A stretch of 40,161 nucleotides of DNA from NCBI GenBank assembly GCA_009377745.1, contig WHTK01000029.1:1-40161 (forward strand), read 5' to 3'. Both the position numbers and the translations under genes were made by a program. A model generated the notes under the pieces. The model had not been told where the DNA came from, did no database searches, and was given only the letters and a program-made list of their open reading frames with translations. Below, one piece after another: positions 32,058 to 39,675 of the stretch (position 1 is its first letter; each line of letters begins with the position of its first letter). The stretch comes from Dehalococcoidia bacterium. Lineage in GTDB: Bacteria > Chloroflexota > Dehalococcoidia > DSTF01 > WHTK01.

Positions 32058-32108
32058 GAGATCAAAGATTGCCACGCCTCGGCTGACGCCGATGGCTCGC
32101 AATGACAG
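32058..32108 (+). repeat. dispersed repeat A, best-conserved copy
   Basis: GAGATCAAAGATTGCCACGCC, a GGCTGACGCC centre, and GATGGCTCGCAATGACAG. It is almost identical to 32164-32214 (one difference over about 51 bp). Confidence 0.75.
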
Positions 32109-32163
32109 AAGAGGCCGGCAAGCAGGCAGATGTACGCGTGTGCCAGAACATTCGCCTAGCCGG

Positions 32164-32214
32164 GAGATCAAAGGTTGCCACGCCTCGGCTGACGCCGATG
32201 GCTCGCAATGACAG
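32164..32214 (+). repeat. dispersed repeat A
   Basis: It differs from the copy at 32058-32108 by a single base (GG versus AG in the ATTGCC region), indicating recent local duplication. Confidence 0.75.
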
Positions 32215-32220
32215 GGCTCC

Positions 32221-32250
32221 TTGGGCTGGCGCCGATGGCACGCAACGACA
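32221..32250 (+). repeat. dispersed repeat A, right half only
   Basis: GGCTGGCGCCGATGGCACGCAACGACAG, a diverged right arm following the two full copies. Confidence 0.5.
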
Positions 32251-32360
32251 GGAGTTCCTTGGGGCGCATCATGGCTCGCATTGGACGGGCTGGGGAGCGG
32301 CTCCTCGCGCCAGGGATGGCGGTTTCGTAGAATCCGCGCAGACTATTGATGGAGGCTGGC

Positions 32361-33548
32361 GTGGCTGGAGCATTTCCCCTGGCGGGCGTGCGGGTTGTGA
32401 CCTTCGAGCAGGCGGTGGCGATGCCTTTGTGCAGCCGTCACCTGGCCGATCTGGGCGCGGACGTGATCAAGGTGGAGAGGCGAGGCGAGGGCGATTTCGC
32501 GCGCCTTTATGACGGCTTCATCCACGGCACATCTACCTGGTTTACCTGGCTGAATCGTGGTAAGCGCAGCCTGAACCTGGACGTCAAGGAGCCGGAAGGA
32601 CGCGAGGTGGCGGAGCGGCTGGTGGCCGGGGCGGACGTGGTGCTGCAGAACTTCGCGCCGGGAGCTTTCGACCGGCTGGGATTGGGCGTGGGCCAGCTAC
32701 ATGAGCGCTATCCGTCGCTGATCGCCGCCTCGCTGACCGGCTACGGCGAAGACGGACCCTATCGCGACCGCAAGGCCTACGACCTGCTGCTACAGGCAGA
32801 GACGGGCGTGATCGCGATCACCGGGTCGGAGGAGACCCCCTCGAAGGCGGGGGTGTCGGTCGTGGACCTTGCGGCGGGGATGTACGCCTTCGGGGCGGTG
32901 ACATCGGCGCTGTACCGGCGGCGCGAGACGGGTGAGGGAGCGGCGATCCGCGTCAGCCTCTTCGATTCGATCATGGAGTGGATGAGCCCGTTTTCGCTGA
33001 CGGCGGAGCATGGCACGCCGCCGCGGCGGGCAGGTGCTCGACATAACAGTATCGTGCCCTACGGTCCTTACAGGGTCGGTGGTGGACGGCAGGTCGTCTT
33101 CGCGGTGCAGAACGAGGGCGAATGGCGTCGCTTCTGCGGCGAGGTGCTGCGTCGGCCGGAGCTGGCGGACGACCCGCGCTTCGCCGAGAACGAGAAGCGT
33201 CTGCGCAACCGGGATGAGCTGGAGCCGCTGATCGAGGAGGCGCTGGCGGAGCTGGACGTGGAGACGGTGGAGGCGCGGTTGGAGAAGGCGGCGGTGGCCT
33301 ACAGCCGGATGAACGCGGTGACGGAGGTGCTGCATCATCCCCAGGTTATGGCGCGAGACCGGCTGATTGAGGTGACGGTGCCGGGCGGCGGCAAGGCCGA
33401 GGTGCTGCGGACGCCGTTCAATCTGGAGGGCGCGGAAGAGGGGCCCGGCGTGGTGCCGTCGGTCGGTGAGCACACGGACGTGGTGCTGCGCGAGCTAGGT
33501 TACAGCGAGGCGGAAATTGAGGCGCTGAGGGCTAAAGGCTGCGTCTGA
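32361..33548 (+). CDS. CaiB/BaiF family CoA transferase (class III)
   Basis: 395 aa from GTG 32361, chosen because GGAGG (32351-32355) lies 5 nt upstream; ATG 32349 is in frame but has no SD. Family features: PLAGVRVVTFEQAVAMP at the N-terminus, LGADVIKVERRGEGD, NRGKRSLNLDVKEPEGREVAERL over residues about 62-84, and RKAYDLLLQAETG with the catalytic Asp that forms the aspartyl-CoA intermediate. GAAIRVSLFDSIMEWM and VGEHTDVVLRELGY occur in the C-terminal half. The enzyme moves CoA between organic acids, typically in degradation of carnitine, oxalate or aromatic acids. It is monocistronic. Confidence 0.92.
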   Translation: MAGAFPLAGVRVVTFEQAVAMPLCSRHLADLGADVIKVERRGEGDFARLYDGFIHGTSTWFTWLNRGKRSLNLDVKEPEGREVAERLVAGADVVLQNFAPGAFDRLGLGVGQLHERYPSLIAASLTGYGEDGPYRDRKAYDLLLQAETGVIAITGSEETPSKAGVSVVDLAAGMYAFGAVTSALYRRRETGEGAAIRVSLFDSIMEWMSPFSLTAEHGTPPRRAGARHNSIVPYGPYRVGGGRQVVFAVQNEGEWRRFCGEVLRRPELADDPRFAENEKRLRNRDELEPLIEEALAELDVETVEARLEKAAVAYSRMNAVTEVLHHPQVMARDRLIEVTVPGGGKAEVLRTPFNLEGAEEGPGVVPSVGEHTDVVLRELGYSEAEIEALRAKGCV

Positions 33549-33637
33549 GGAACGGCCATTCCGTATTGATGATATTGATAAGCATATTGTCTTGAAGGCC
33601 AGGATTTCGGGATAAGATGGATGCGAGGAGGGCGCGG

Positions 33638-34333
33638 ATGTCGCTAGATAGTCCCGCCGGGAAGCCTTTACGCATCCGTATTCTCCCCTGGAGCGTAGAC
33701 ATAAAGGGGAGAGCCGGCTCTGCTGCCGACTCGATGGAAGACCTGGACTATAGCGCCGCCCAGGACGACCGTCTGGTCCTTGCCCTTGAGACGCGCGATG
33801 AGTTAGCGCTGGAAACGCTGTACGACCGCTACGGCGACTACGTCTACTCGGTCTGCTTGCGAATGGTGGGCGACGTGCAACTGGCAGAAGACCTGACGCA
33901 AGAGGTGTTCCTCCGTCTTTGGCGGCGGCCGGACCTCTATGACGTCAGCCGGGGACGCTTCGTGACCTGGCTTCTGAGTGTCGCGCGCAACCGGAGCATC
34001 GACGAGCGGCGTAGCCGGGGACGCCGCTTCCGGCACGAAACACCGCCGAGCCTGGCAGCCGAGGAGATGCTGTCGAGCGCTCCGGCCGCCGATGGCGACG
34101 ACGCGGCAATCCTCAGCGACGAGCGCGTCGTAATAGAAAGAGCATTGGAGACGCTACCGCGGGAGCAGAAGCTGGCGATCCAGCTGGCCTACTTCGGCGG
34201 CTACACGCAGCAGGAGATCGCGCTGGGGTTGCACCAGCCGCTGGGCACGGTGAAGACACGGATCAGGCTGGGGTTGCAGAAGCTGCGATTGCTCCTGATT
34301 GAGCAGCGTGAAGGGGGAATCCGTACACCTTGA
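33638..34333 (+). CDS. ECF RNA polymerase sigma factor
   Basis: 231 aa from ATG 33638, with AGGAGG (33626-33631) at 6 nt. The in-frame ATGs at 33617 and 33734 are alternatives; the latter begins right before the conserved part. Region 2: ALETLYDRYGDYVYSVCLRMVGDVQLAEDLTQEVFLRLWRR over residues about 57-97, then GRFVTWLLSVARNRSIDERR. Region 4: ERALETLPREQKLAIQLAYFGGYTQQEIALGL and LGTVKTRIRLGLQKLR. The family is SigK/RpoE-like. The anti-sigma gene overlaps by 4 nt (TTGA), so the two are translationally coupled. Confidence 0.92.
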   Translation: MSLDSPAGKPLRIRILPWSVDIKGRAGSAADSMEDLDYSAAQDDRLVLALETRDELALETLYDRYGDYVYSVCLRMVGDVQLAEDLTQEVFLRLWRRPDLYDVSRGRFVTWLLSVARNRSIDERRSRGRRFRHETPPSLAAEEMLSSAPAADGDDAAILSDERVVIERALETLPREQKLAIQLAYFGGYTQQEIALGLHQPLGTVKTRIRLGLQKLRLLLIEQREGGIRTP

Positions 34334-35199
34334 AGTGTGAAGACGTCCACGAGGACATAGAGGCCTACGCGCTCGGCGCGCTGGACCAGACGCAGCGGCA
34401 GCGGGTGGAATCCCACCTGCGGCACTGTAGCGACTGCTACCAGAGCTATCGATCTGCCCGCGTGACAGTCGATCACCTGGCGCTGGCGGTACCGCTGTAT
34501 CGCGCCTCACCGCGGCTCAAAGAGCGGATCATGGGAGGCATCGGCTCTTTCCACGGCACGCGGATCGGCCCGGCCTTCTTGCGGACGAAGTGGGCGGCCT
34601 CGGCCGCGGCGTTGGTGCTGATGGCGTTCGCGATCGGCGGCCTGACCTGGGCTGTCATGCTCTCGTCCGAAGTACGGCAGCTACAGCACGATAACTCCCA
34701 ACTGATCGAGCTGACGCAGCTGGACGCCGAGCAGCGGACAGCCCTGTTGCGGTTGCAGAGCGACCTCAGCGCCGCTCGCATCGAGCAGCGAGAGATGGTG
34801 ATCACGATTGAGGAGCAGGCGTCATTGCTGGTTATCGCCTTCGACCCGGAGCTGATCCCGACCGACCTGCAGGGGACGTCGCTGGCGCCGCAGTCGCAGT
34901 GCAGCTATGTCTGGAGCTCGAAGCAGTCGGTGGGGGCGCTGACCTGCAAGGGGCTGCCAACAACATCGTTCAACGTCAACTACGAGCTGTGGGCGACCAA
35001 AGGCGACAAGACGGTGCCGGTCGGCAGCTTCCTGCCGCGAGCAGACGGCTCGGCGCAACTCCTCGTGAGGTTCCCGGCCGACGCCCCCGGCCCGATCTCC
35101 GACCTGTTCGTGACGCTGGAGCAGCAGAACGCGTCGCGCAGCCAGCCCACGGGGCAGGTGGTGCTGGAGCCATCGCCCGTGCAGCAGGCGGCGCGCTGA
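34330..35199 (+). CDS. zinc-binding anti-sigma factor, RskA-type
   Basis: 289 aa from TTG 34330 overlapping the sigma-factor stop. The ZAS motif H29-x3-C33-x2-C36 (SHLRHCSDC) is in the N-terminal cytoplasmic domain. A single membrane helix follows at residues about 86-110, then a coiled coil (about 112-160). A C-terminal extracytoplasmic anti-sigma-K/RskA domain (about 165-280) includes FNVNYELWATKGDKTVPVGSF. By family analogy it holds the ECF factor inactive until a membrane or oxidative signal triggers release, often by proteolysis. It is the second gene of the pair. Confidence 0.9.
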   Translation: MKCEDVHEDIEAYALGALDQTQRQRVESHLRHCSDCYQSYRSARVTVDHLALAVPLYRASPRLKERIMGGIGSFHGTRIGPAFLRTKWAASAAALVLMAFAIGGLTWAVMLSSEVRQLQHDNSQLIELTQLDAEQRTALLRLQSDLSAARIEQREMVITIEEQASLLVIAFDPELIPTDLQGTSLAPQSQCSYVWSSKQSVGALTCKGLPTTSFNVNYELWATKGDKTVPVGSFLPRADGSAQLLVRFPADAPGPISDLFVTLEQQNASRSQPTGQVVLEPSPVQQAAR

Positions 35200-35279
35200 G
35201 CGAGATCGCAGCACCGATTTTCAATTGGAACAAGGTGCCGTCGCCGGGCGATGAGGCATCCTGACTGAGGACAGCAACA

Positions 35280-35300
35280 CCCCAGCCTGGAAGGCTGGGG
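35280..35300. repeat. CCCCAGCC/GGCTGGGG hairpin
   Basis: A perfect 8-bp inverted repeat with loop TGGAA, followed by CATG. It is nearly identical to 35412-35432. Related but diverged sequence occurs in the composite repeats at 2721-2745 and 5021-5043. Confidence 0.65.
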
Positions 35301-35411
35301 CATGTCTGAGTCGAGAAGCCTGGTCGGTGGATGGGGCGGTCCATGAGCAGTACCCAGGGCTGGGTATACCTCTCCCCACTGGGAGCCCGGGCAGCGTTGG
35401 TGGTACGTCTA

Positions 35412-35432
35412 CCCCAGCCTAGAAGGCTGGGG
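35412..35432. repeat. CCCCAGCC/GGCTGGGG hairpin, second copy
   Basis: The same 8-bp stem with loop TAGAA, again followed by CATG, 132 bp after the first copy and in the same orientation. Both lie between the anti-sigma gene and the HxlR gene. Confidence 0.65.
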
Positions 35433-35483
35433 CATGGGTGGAGATGTCTGCGACCGCTGATCAAACTTAAAGGTCCCTTGTAG

Positions 35484-35489
35484 TAAACT
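35484..35489 (+). promoter_or_regulatory. -10 box TAAACT for a leaderless hxlR-type transcript
   Basis: TAAACT ends 6 nt before the GTG at 35496, with no SD between them. GTAAACTAAC may also be part of a regulator site. Confidence 0.4.
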
Positions 35490-35495
35490 AACGCC

Positions 35496-35864
35496 GTGAC
35501 GGCGCAGGGGTTTTTCATCGATGCACGGCTCGCGTTGAACGAGGACACGAAGTACTGTCCCGTACGCGCGACGATGGCGCTTCTGGGCCAGAAGTGGGTG
35601 CCGCGCATCATCTATGAGCTGATGCAGGACAAGCGCCGCTTCAACGAGCTGGCAAACGTGGTTGGCGGCTGCAACTCGCGCACGCTGCGAGACCGGCTCA
35701 AGGGCCTGGAAGACCTGGGCATCCTGGAGCGCAATGTTATCGCAGTCATGCCGCCGTGGGTTGAGTACAGCCTGACGCCGATGGGCCACGAGCTGGGCAT
35801 TGCGCTGCGTAAGCTGGAAGACTGGGGCCGCGCCTACATGGCGGAACCCATTGACCAGGCGTGA
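35496..35864 (+). CDS. HxlR-family winged-helix transcriptional regulator
   Basis: 122 aa from GTG 35496. HxlR hallmarks: CPVRATMALLGQKWVPRIIYELM (conserved Cys and GxKW) and RRFNELANVVGGCNSRTLRDRLKGLEDLGILERNV, together covering residues about 21-81 (winged helix), then YSLTPMGHELGIALRKLEDWG. A conserved Cys at 21 could act as a redox sensor, as in related regulators. The gene leads an operon whose next start (GTG 35861) overlaps its stop. It probably controls its own operon. Confidence 0.9.
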   Translation: MTAQGFFIDARLALNEDTKYCPVRATMALLGQKWVPRIIYELMQDKRRFNELANVVGGCNSRTLRDRLKGLEDLGILERNVIAVMPPWVEYSLTPMGHELGIALRKLEDWGRAYMAEPIDQA

Positions 35865-36256
35865 CGGTACTCACCGAGCTAACCGCCGGTCACGTTTTCG
35901 AGCCCATTAGCCTGACGCTGGACGCCGAGCGCGCGCGAGCCTATCGCAATGCCGTGGGCGATGGCCTCGGCGTCTACGACGAAGCGGGAGCCGTGCCGCC
36001 GCTGGCCGTGGCGGCCGTAGCGCTGGGCGTGCTGCTGGAGAGCGTGTCGCTGCCGGCGGGGACGCTGCACGTCAGCGAATCGCTGGAGTTCAGGAAGGCA
36101 GTCTCGCCGGGCGCGACGCTGGAGTGCCGGGCGGTGTTGGCGCAGCGCTCAGTGCGCGGTGGCATGGTCGTCTCCGTGATCGACTCTGAAATCCTGGTAG
36201 ACGGGTCGGCAGCCGTCACGGCGCGCGCGACCGTGATGTCGCCGCAACCGTCGTGA
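35861..36256 (+). CDS. hotdog-fold dehydratase-like subunit (HadA/FAS1-type)
   Basis: 131 aa from GTG 35861, overlapping the HxlR stop (GTGA). The sequence LTAGHVFEPISLTLDAERARAYRNAVGDGLG... and GTLHVSESLEFRKAVSPGATLECRAVLAQRSVRGGMVVSVI has the hotdog-fold pattern of the non-catalytic N-terminal MaoC-like domain. The active D-x4-H motif is absent. By analogy with HadA of mycobacteria it would form a heterodimer with the next protein. The assignment is by pattern and context, not strong identity. Confidence 0.68.
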   Translation: MTVLTELTAGHVFEPISLTLDAERARAYRNAVGDGLGVYDEAGAVPPLAVAAVALGVLLESVSLPAGTLHVSESLEFRKAVSPGATLECRAVLAQRSVRGGMVVSVIDSEILVDGSAAVTARATVMSPQPS

Positions 36257-36633
36257 ACGCGCCCGAAGTTGCGCCGGTGGTGCGCCAGCTGACGCAGCCC
36301 ATGATCGATGCCTATGCCGAGGCGAGCGGCGACCACAACCCGATCCACATGGACGAGGCGTTCGCCAGGACGACACCGATGGGAGGGACGATTGCGCATG
36401 GGATGCTGGTGCTGTCGTTAATCTCGGAGATGATGACGGCGGCATTCGGGGAGCGCTGGCTGGCAGGCGGCTCGCTGGAAGTGCGCTTTCGGGCGCCGGC
36501 GCGTCCCGGCGATACAGCGACGGCGCGGGCAAAGGCCGGCGAACCGAAGGACGGCCGGCTGCGTTACGCGGTCGAGTGCGTGAGCCAAACGGACGAGGTG
36601 CTGATCGCCGGGACGGCGACGGTCGGGCAGTAG
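36253..36633 (+). CDS. MaoC-family enoyl/3-hydroxyacyl dehydratase (HadB-like)
   Basis: 126 aa from GTG 36253, overlapping the previous stop. The hydratase-2 motif is intact: YAEASGDHNPIHMDEAFAR with catalytic Asp and His, then GGTIAHGMLVLSLISEMM. It should hydrate enoyl-CoA or dehydrate 3-hydroxyacyl thioesters. Tight overlap with the HadA-like gene suggests an obligate heterodimer. Confidence 0.88.
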   Translation: MNAPEVAPVVRQLTQPMIDAYAEASGDHNPIHMDEAFARTTPMGGTIAHGMLVLSLISEMMTAAFGERWLAGGSLEVRFRAPARPGDTATARAKAGEPKDGRLRYAVECVSQTDEVLIAGTATVGQ

Positions 36634-36669
36634 GCTTCGCGGGCAGACGGGCAGACGGGCAAATAGACG

Positions 36670-37152
36670 ATGAGTGAGTATCGGGACGCGGGGCAGTACG
36701 ACAGGACGGACCTGGCGCGCTGGTGCTACGCCTGCGGCGATTTGAACCCCATTGGCCTGCACCTGCACTTCCGGCTGGAGGATGGCTGGGCAATCGCGAC
36801 GTTTACGGCACAGCGGGAGCATCAGGGCTATCCGGGCTACGTCCACGGCGGCCTCGTCACCTGCCTGCTGGACGAGGCGATGGGCTGGGCGACCTATGGG
36901 GCGGGGATCTGGGCGCTGACCGGCAAGCTGGAGCTGCGCTTCCGCGACGCCGTACCTACCGGCGAGCCGCTGGAGGTGCGGGCGCGGATCGCCAGGGATC
37001 GAGGGCGGACGCTGGACCTGGTCGCCGAGCTGCGGGACTCGTCGGGCAAGCTGGTGGCGGAGGCGACGGGCTTGCTGTTCCGGGCGACGGGCGAACAGGC
37101 GGAGCGGATCAAGGAAGTAGCGCTATCGCGGTTGAAGACGCCAGCGGACTAA
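36670..37152 (+). CDS. PaaI/4HBT-type hotdog thioesterase
   Basis: 160 aa. WCYACGDLNPIGLHLHFR is the typical CxxC...NPxGL opening of this thioesterase branch, followed by GYPGYVHGGLVTCLLDEAMGWA, with the HGG/Asp region over the active helix, then LEVRARIARDRGRTLDLVAEL. It would hydrolyse an acyl-CoA. The start lies 36 nt after the MaoC gene. The gap contains a short GGGCAGAC tandem repeat (about 36641-36660), and no good SD is visible. It is likely the last gene of the HxlR operon. Confidence 0.87.
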   Translation: MSEYRDAGQYDRTDLARWCYACGDLNPIGLHLHFRLEDGWAIATFTAQREHQGYPGYVHGGLVTCLLDEAMGWATYGAGIWALTGKLELRFRDAVPTGEPLEVRARIARDRGRTLDLVAELRDSSGKLVAEATGLLFRATGEQAERIKEVALSRLKTPAD

Positions 37153-37224
37153 TTGCATCGAGGCTGCGACGGCCTCGGCGAAATCAGGATGGAGCAGGTC
37201 GCTAGAATGGGTATGAGATGACTT

Positions 37225-37986
37225 ATGCCTGACGACGAACGCGGCTTCTTCACGATCATCCGCTACCTCGATGCACCGGCGGCCATCGACTGGCTGCAGA
37301 ATGCTTTCGATTTTGAGACGCTCTCCAAAATCGAGGGAAGCAACAACACAATCGACTTCGCGCACCTGTCAATCGAGGGGGACCTGATAGCAACGGGGAC
37401 CGCGATGTCGGAGGTGCGCCATGCGATCGCCTGCTATCTCACGGACCCGGACGCCCACTTCGCGCGGGCCCAGGCCGCGGGCGCAAAGATCAGCCGGGAG
37501 CCGGAAGACACCGAGTTCGGGTCGCGGATGTACCTGGCGAAGGACATCGGCGGCAATAGCTGGAGTTTCGGCAACTTCAGGCCGGAGCACAAGACTCGTA
37601 ACGTCATCTTCCCTTGCTTCACCTACCGGGACGCCGGCGATGCCATGCGCTGGCTGACGGACGCCTTCGGGTTGGAGAAGCAGGCATCGTTCACGGAGCA
37701 CGGGCAGGTGGTCCATGCGGAGATGAGCTTCGGCGGCAGCGGCATTATGTTCGGGTCGATGCGGGAAGAGGAGCCGGACAACCCCTGGGCCAACGCGCCC
37801 TTCGGCATCTACGTGCGAGTGGGTGACATCGACGCGCATTACGCGCGAGCACGGGCGGCCGGGGCAGAAATCATCCGGGAGCTGAACGACACGAGCTATG
37901 GGGCGCGGGAGTACAGCGCGCGGGACATCGAGGGGAATCTCTGGAGCTTCGGGACGTATCTGCCGGAGTGGATGGCGCCGGCGTAG
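37225..37986 (+). CDS. two-domain VOC (glyoxalase/PhnB-like) protein
   Basis: 253 aa. Two VOC modules in tandem: residues about 8-120 (IRYLDAPAAIDWLQNAFDFE... and KDIGGNSWSFGNF) and about 130-250 (FTYRDAGDAMRWLTDAFGLE... and RDIEGNLWSFGTY). Both end with the D-I-x-G-N-x-W-S-F-G signature of glyoxalase/PhnB-like proteins. Members act as metal-dependent isomerases, dioxygenases or resistance proteins, and the function here is unknown. Its last 43 bp are repeated downstream (38228-38270). TAGAAT at 37203-37208 may be its -10. Confidence 0.88.
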   Translation: MPDDERGFFTIIRYLDAPAAIDWLQNAFDFETLSKIEGSNNTIDFAHLSIEGDLIATGTAMSEVRHAIACYLTDPDAHFARAQAAGAKISREPEDTEFGSRMYLAKDIGGNSWSFGNFRPEHKTRNVIFPCFTYRDAGDAMRWLTDAFGLEKQASFTEHGQVVHAEMSFGGSGIMFGSMREEEPDNPWANAPFGIYVRVGDIDAHYARARAAGAEIIRELNDTSYGAREYSARDIEGNLWSFGTYLPEWMAPA

Positions 37987-38074
37987 GGCGTCCCAGGCCG
38001 GGAGCGTGAAGATTGCTTTGAGTGCGCTGGCATGGAGCCGGCGAAGGGCAGCTGTCGTCAGAATGGGAGCATCC

Positions 38075-38116
38075 GAGATTGCTTCGCCTCGCTGCGGCGA
38101 TGGCTCGCAAAGACAG
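38075..38116 (+). repeat. dispersed repeat A
   Basis: GAGATTGCTTCGCCTCG, then CTGCGGCGATGGCTCGCAAAGACAG in two parts. It closely matches 2824-2864. Confidence 0.7.
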
Positions 38117-38181
38117 ATTAGGTGCGGACGTACCGGCCCGAATGGATGGCGCGGGCGTAGGGCTGCTCAGGCCGGGAGTGT

Positions 38182-38222
38182 GAAGATTGCTTCGCCTTGC
38201 CTGCGGGCAATGGCTCGCAATG
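38182..38222 (+). repeat. dispersed repeat A
   Basis: GAAGATTGCTTCGCCTTGCC, then GGGCAATGGCTCGCAATGG. Confidence 0.65.
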
Positions 38223-38227
38223 GTGGG

Positions 38228-38270
38228 GAGCTTCGGGACGTATCTGCCGGAGTGGATGGCGCGGACGTAG
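38228..38270 (+). repeat. duplicate of the VOC gene 3' end
   Basis: It matches 37944-37986 over 43 bp with two differences and encodes the same terminal SFGTYLPEWMA and a stop. It has no start codon or upstream coding part. Confidence 0.8.
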
Positions 38271-38284
38271 CGCCTCACGAGAGC

Positions 38285-38328
38285 GAAGATTGCTTCACCC
38301 GCCCGCGGACGCGGGCTCGCAATGACAG
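38285..38328 (+). repeat. dispersed repeat A
   Basis: GAAGATTGCTTCACCC, a GCCCGCGGACGCGGGC centre (itself palindromic), then TCGCAATGACAG. Confidence 0.65.
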
Positions 38329-38346
38329 AGGCTGGGTTCTGCGCGG

Positions 38347-39612
38347 CTAGGCTTCCGTCGCGGCTGCCTGCTCTTTCGGCGCAGGCTCTCTCAGCGCCGT
38401 GAATAGCAGCGCTCCCAGTCCCAAGAAGAGTCCGCCGATGACGATGAATCCCAGGTCGAGCGATAGCGCCACGAACGCCGCCGCGCCGATCGGCCCCGCC
38501 ATGAAGGCAATTGCTTGAGCGCTGCCGGCAATGCCGAACGCCGTGCCGCGCCGCTCCCGCGACACGTTGGCGGCGATCAGCGTGTTTGTCGGCGGGATCA
38601 TAGCCGCCTCTAGCAGCGAAATCACAGCGAATCCGACGACGAACAACGGCACCGTGTCCGCGAAGGCCAGGATTAGATGCGCTCCTCCCGTCGCCATGGC
38701 CCCGATGGCGAGCGCCGTCCTGAGGTTGCCCTGCTTGAAGAACTTTTGCCCCGCCACGATCACAGCCAGCGCGCTCGCCAGCCCGCCGACCGTGAAGGTG
38801 AGGCCGGAGATGGCGACGGCGCTGTCGGGGTCGATAGCCTTCAGCGCAATCGGCGTCACCTGCCGCAGCAGCAGCGTAAGCGTGAACAAGGTGAAGAAAA
38901 GGAAGATCACCAACGCGAATTGCAGCGACAGCGACTTCGAGAACGGCTCCAGCTCTTGCTTCTCGCCCGTCTCCTCGGACTGCTCCGAGGGCGTTACCTT
39001 GTCGGCCGGTACGACGAACAGCACGACGGTGGCGATGATCGATGGCAGCGCCGCCGCCACCAGGATCGCGCCGCGATAACCGAAGGCGATGGCCATGGCC
39101 GCGCCCAGCGCCGGGCCCAGCGTGCTGCCAAGGTACTGGGCGCCGGTCACCAGGCTCAGGCTCGAATTCAGCTTCGAGTCCGGCACGCTAACGCTGGTAA
39201 GCGCCACCGATGCCGGGATGAACCCGGAAAACACGCCCTGAAAGCCGAAAGCGATGGCGATCTGCCAAGGCTCCATGATGAACGCCGCGATTAGCGTCGT
39301 CCCGGTACCGAAGTAGAGTGCCCGCAGCAGCATGATCTTGCGCCCGAATTTGTCCGAGAGCACGCCCCACAGCGGACCCGTGACCAGACGCGTCACGCCC
39401 TGCGCGATTGACGCTACGCTGACCCAGAACACCGCCTCGGCATCCGACTTGGCGCCGAGATCGAGCAAGAACAGCGGCACGAACGGCCACCAGAAGTTGA
39501 ACGATAGGCTGCCCACCCCCGCGGCCGCGGCGATGCTCAAGGTTGTGCGCCAGTAGCGCGCCTCCAGGTCGGCCGCCGCTGCCGCTTGTTGGGAAGCGGC
39601 CTCCGCGCTCAT
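38347..39612 (-). CDS. MFS transporter
   Basis: 421 aa with twelve hydrophobic helices, the first at about residues 29-50. The motif A-like loop GPLWGVLSDKFGRKIMLLRA (residues 79-98) follows helix 2, and a central cytoplasmic loop (about 205-225) is rich in Glu/Ser/Gln. This is the multidrug-efflux (DHA1-like) layout. There is no SD-typed motif and no neighbouring regulator. It probably exports a drug or metabolite. It is divergent from the hydroxyacid dehydrogenase at the right edge. Confidence 0.88.
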   Translation of the reverse strand: MSAEAASQQAAAAADLEARYWRTTLSIAAAAGVGSLSFNFWWPFVPLFLLDLGAKSDAEAVFWVSVASIAQGVTRLVTGPLWGVLSDKFGRKIMLLRALYFGTGTTLIAAFIMEPWQIAIAFGFQGVFSGFIPASVALTSVSVPDSKLNSSLSLVTGAQYLGSTLGPALGAAMAIAFGYRGAILVAAALPSIIATVVLFVVPADKVTPSEQSEETGEKQELEPFSKSLSLQFALVIFLFFTLFTLTLLLRQVTPIALKAIDPDSAVAISGLTFTVGGLASALAVIVAGQKFFKQGNLRTALAIGAMATGGAHLILAFADTVPLFVVGFAVISLLEAAMIPPTNTLIAANVSRERRGTAFGIAGSAQAIAFMAGPIGAAAFVALSLDLGFIVIGGLFLGLGALLFTALREPAPKEQAAATEA

Positions 39613-39675
39613 GGAAGTGCCATCGATCCTGGGCTTTGAGGAAAACGCAACGTCCGTCCATGCTAATTCAAGCCA

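Larger units (their letters stand above)
31988..32360. other. intergenic repeat array upstream of the CoA transferase
   Basis: No gene was found. It holds three repeat A units in the same orientation, listed separately, plus a partial ATGGCTCGCATTG at about 32271. Downstream, TAGAAT (about 32328) could be the -10 of the CoA transferase promoter. Confidence 0.5.
37987..38346. other. intergenic region made of VOC-tail duplicates and repeat A copies
   Basis: No functional gene was found. Fragments repeating the VOC 3' end are at about 38125-38160 (ENAWMAR-like but diverged; in-frame EWMARA then TAG) and 38228-38270 (GTYLPEWMART then TAG), each followed by repeat A-type sequence. The shared AGGCCGGGAG and GTGAAGATTGCTT elements after copies one and two suggest stepwise tandem duplication of about 100-170 bp. 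Confidence 0.6.

Noticed and set aside
31988..32260. CRISPR array because of near-identical repeats at 32058 and 32164
   Set aside because: Only two good copies, repeat units longer than 50 bp, the same unit is found singly all over the window, and there are no cas genes.
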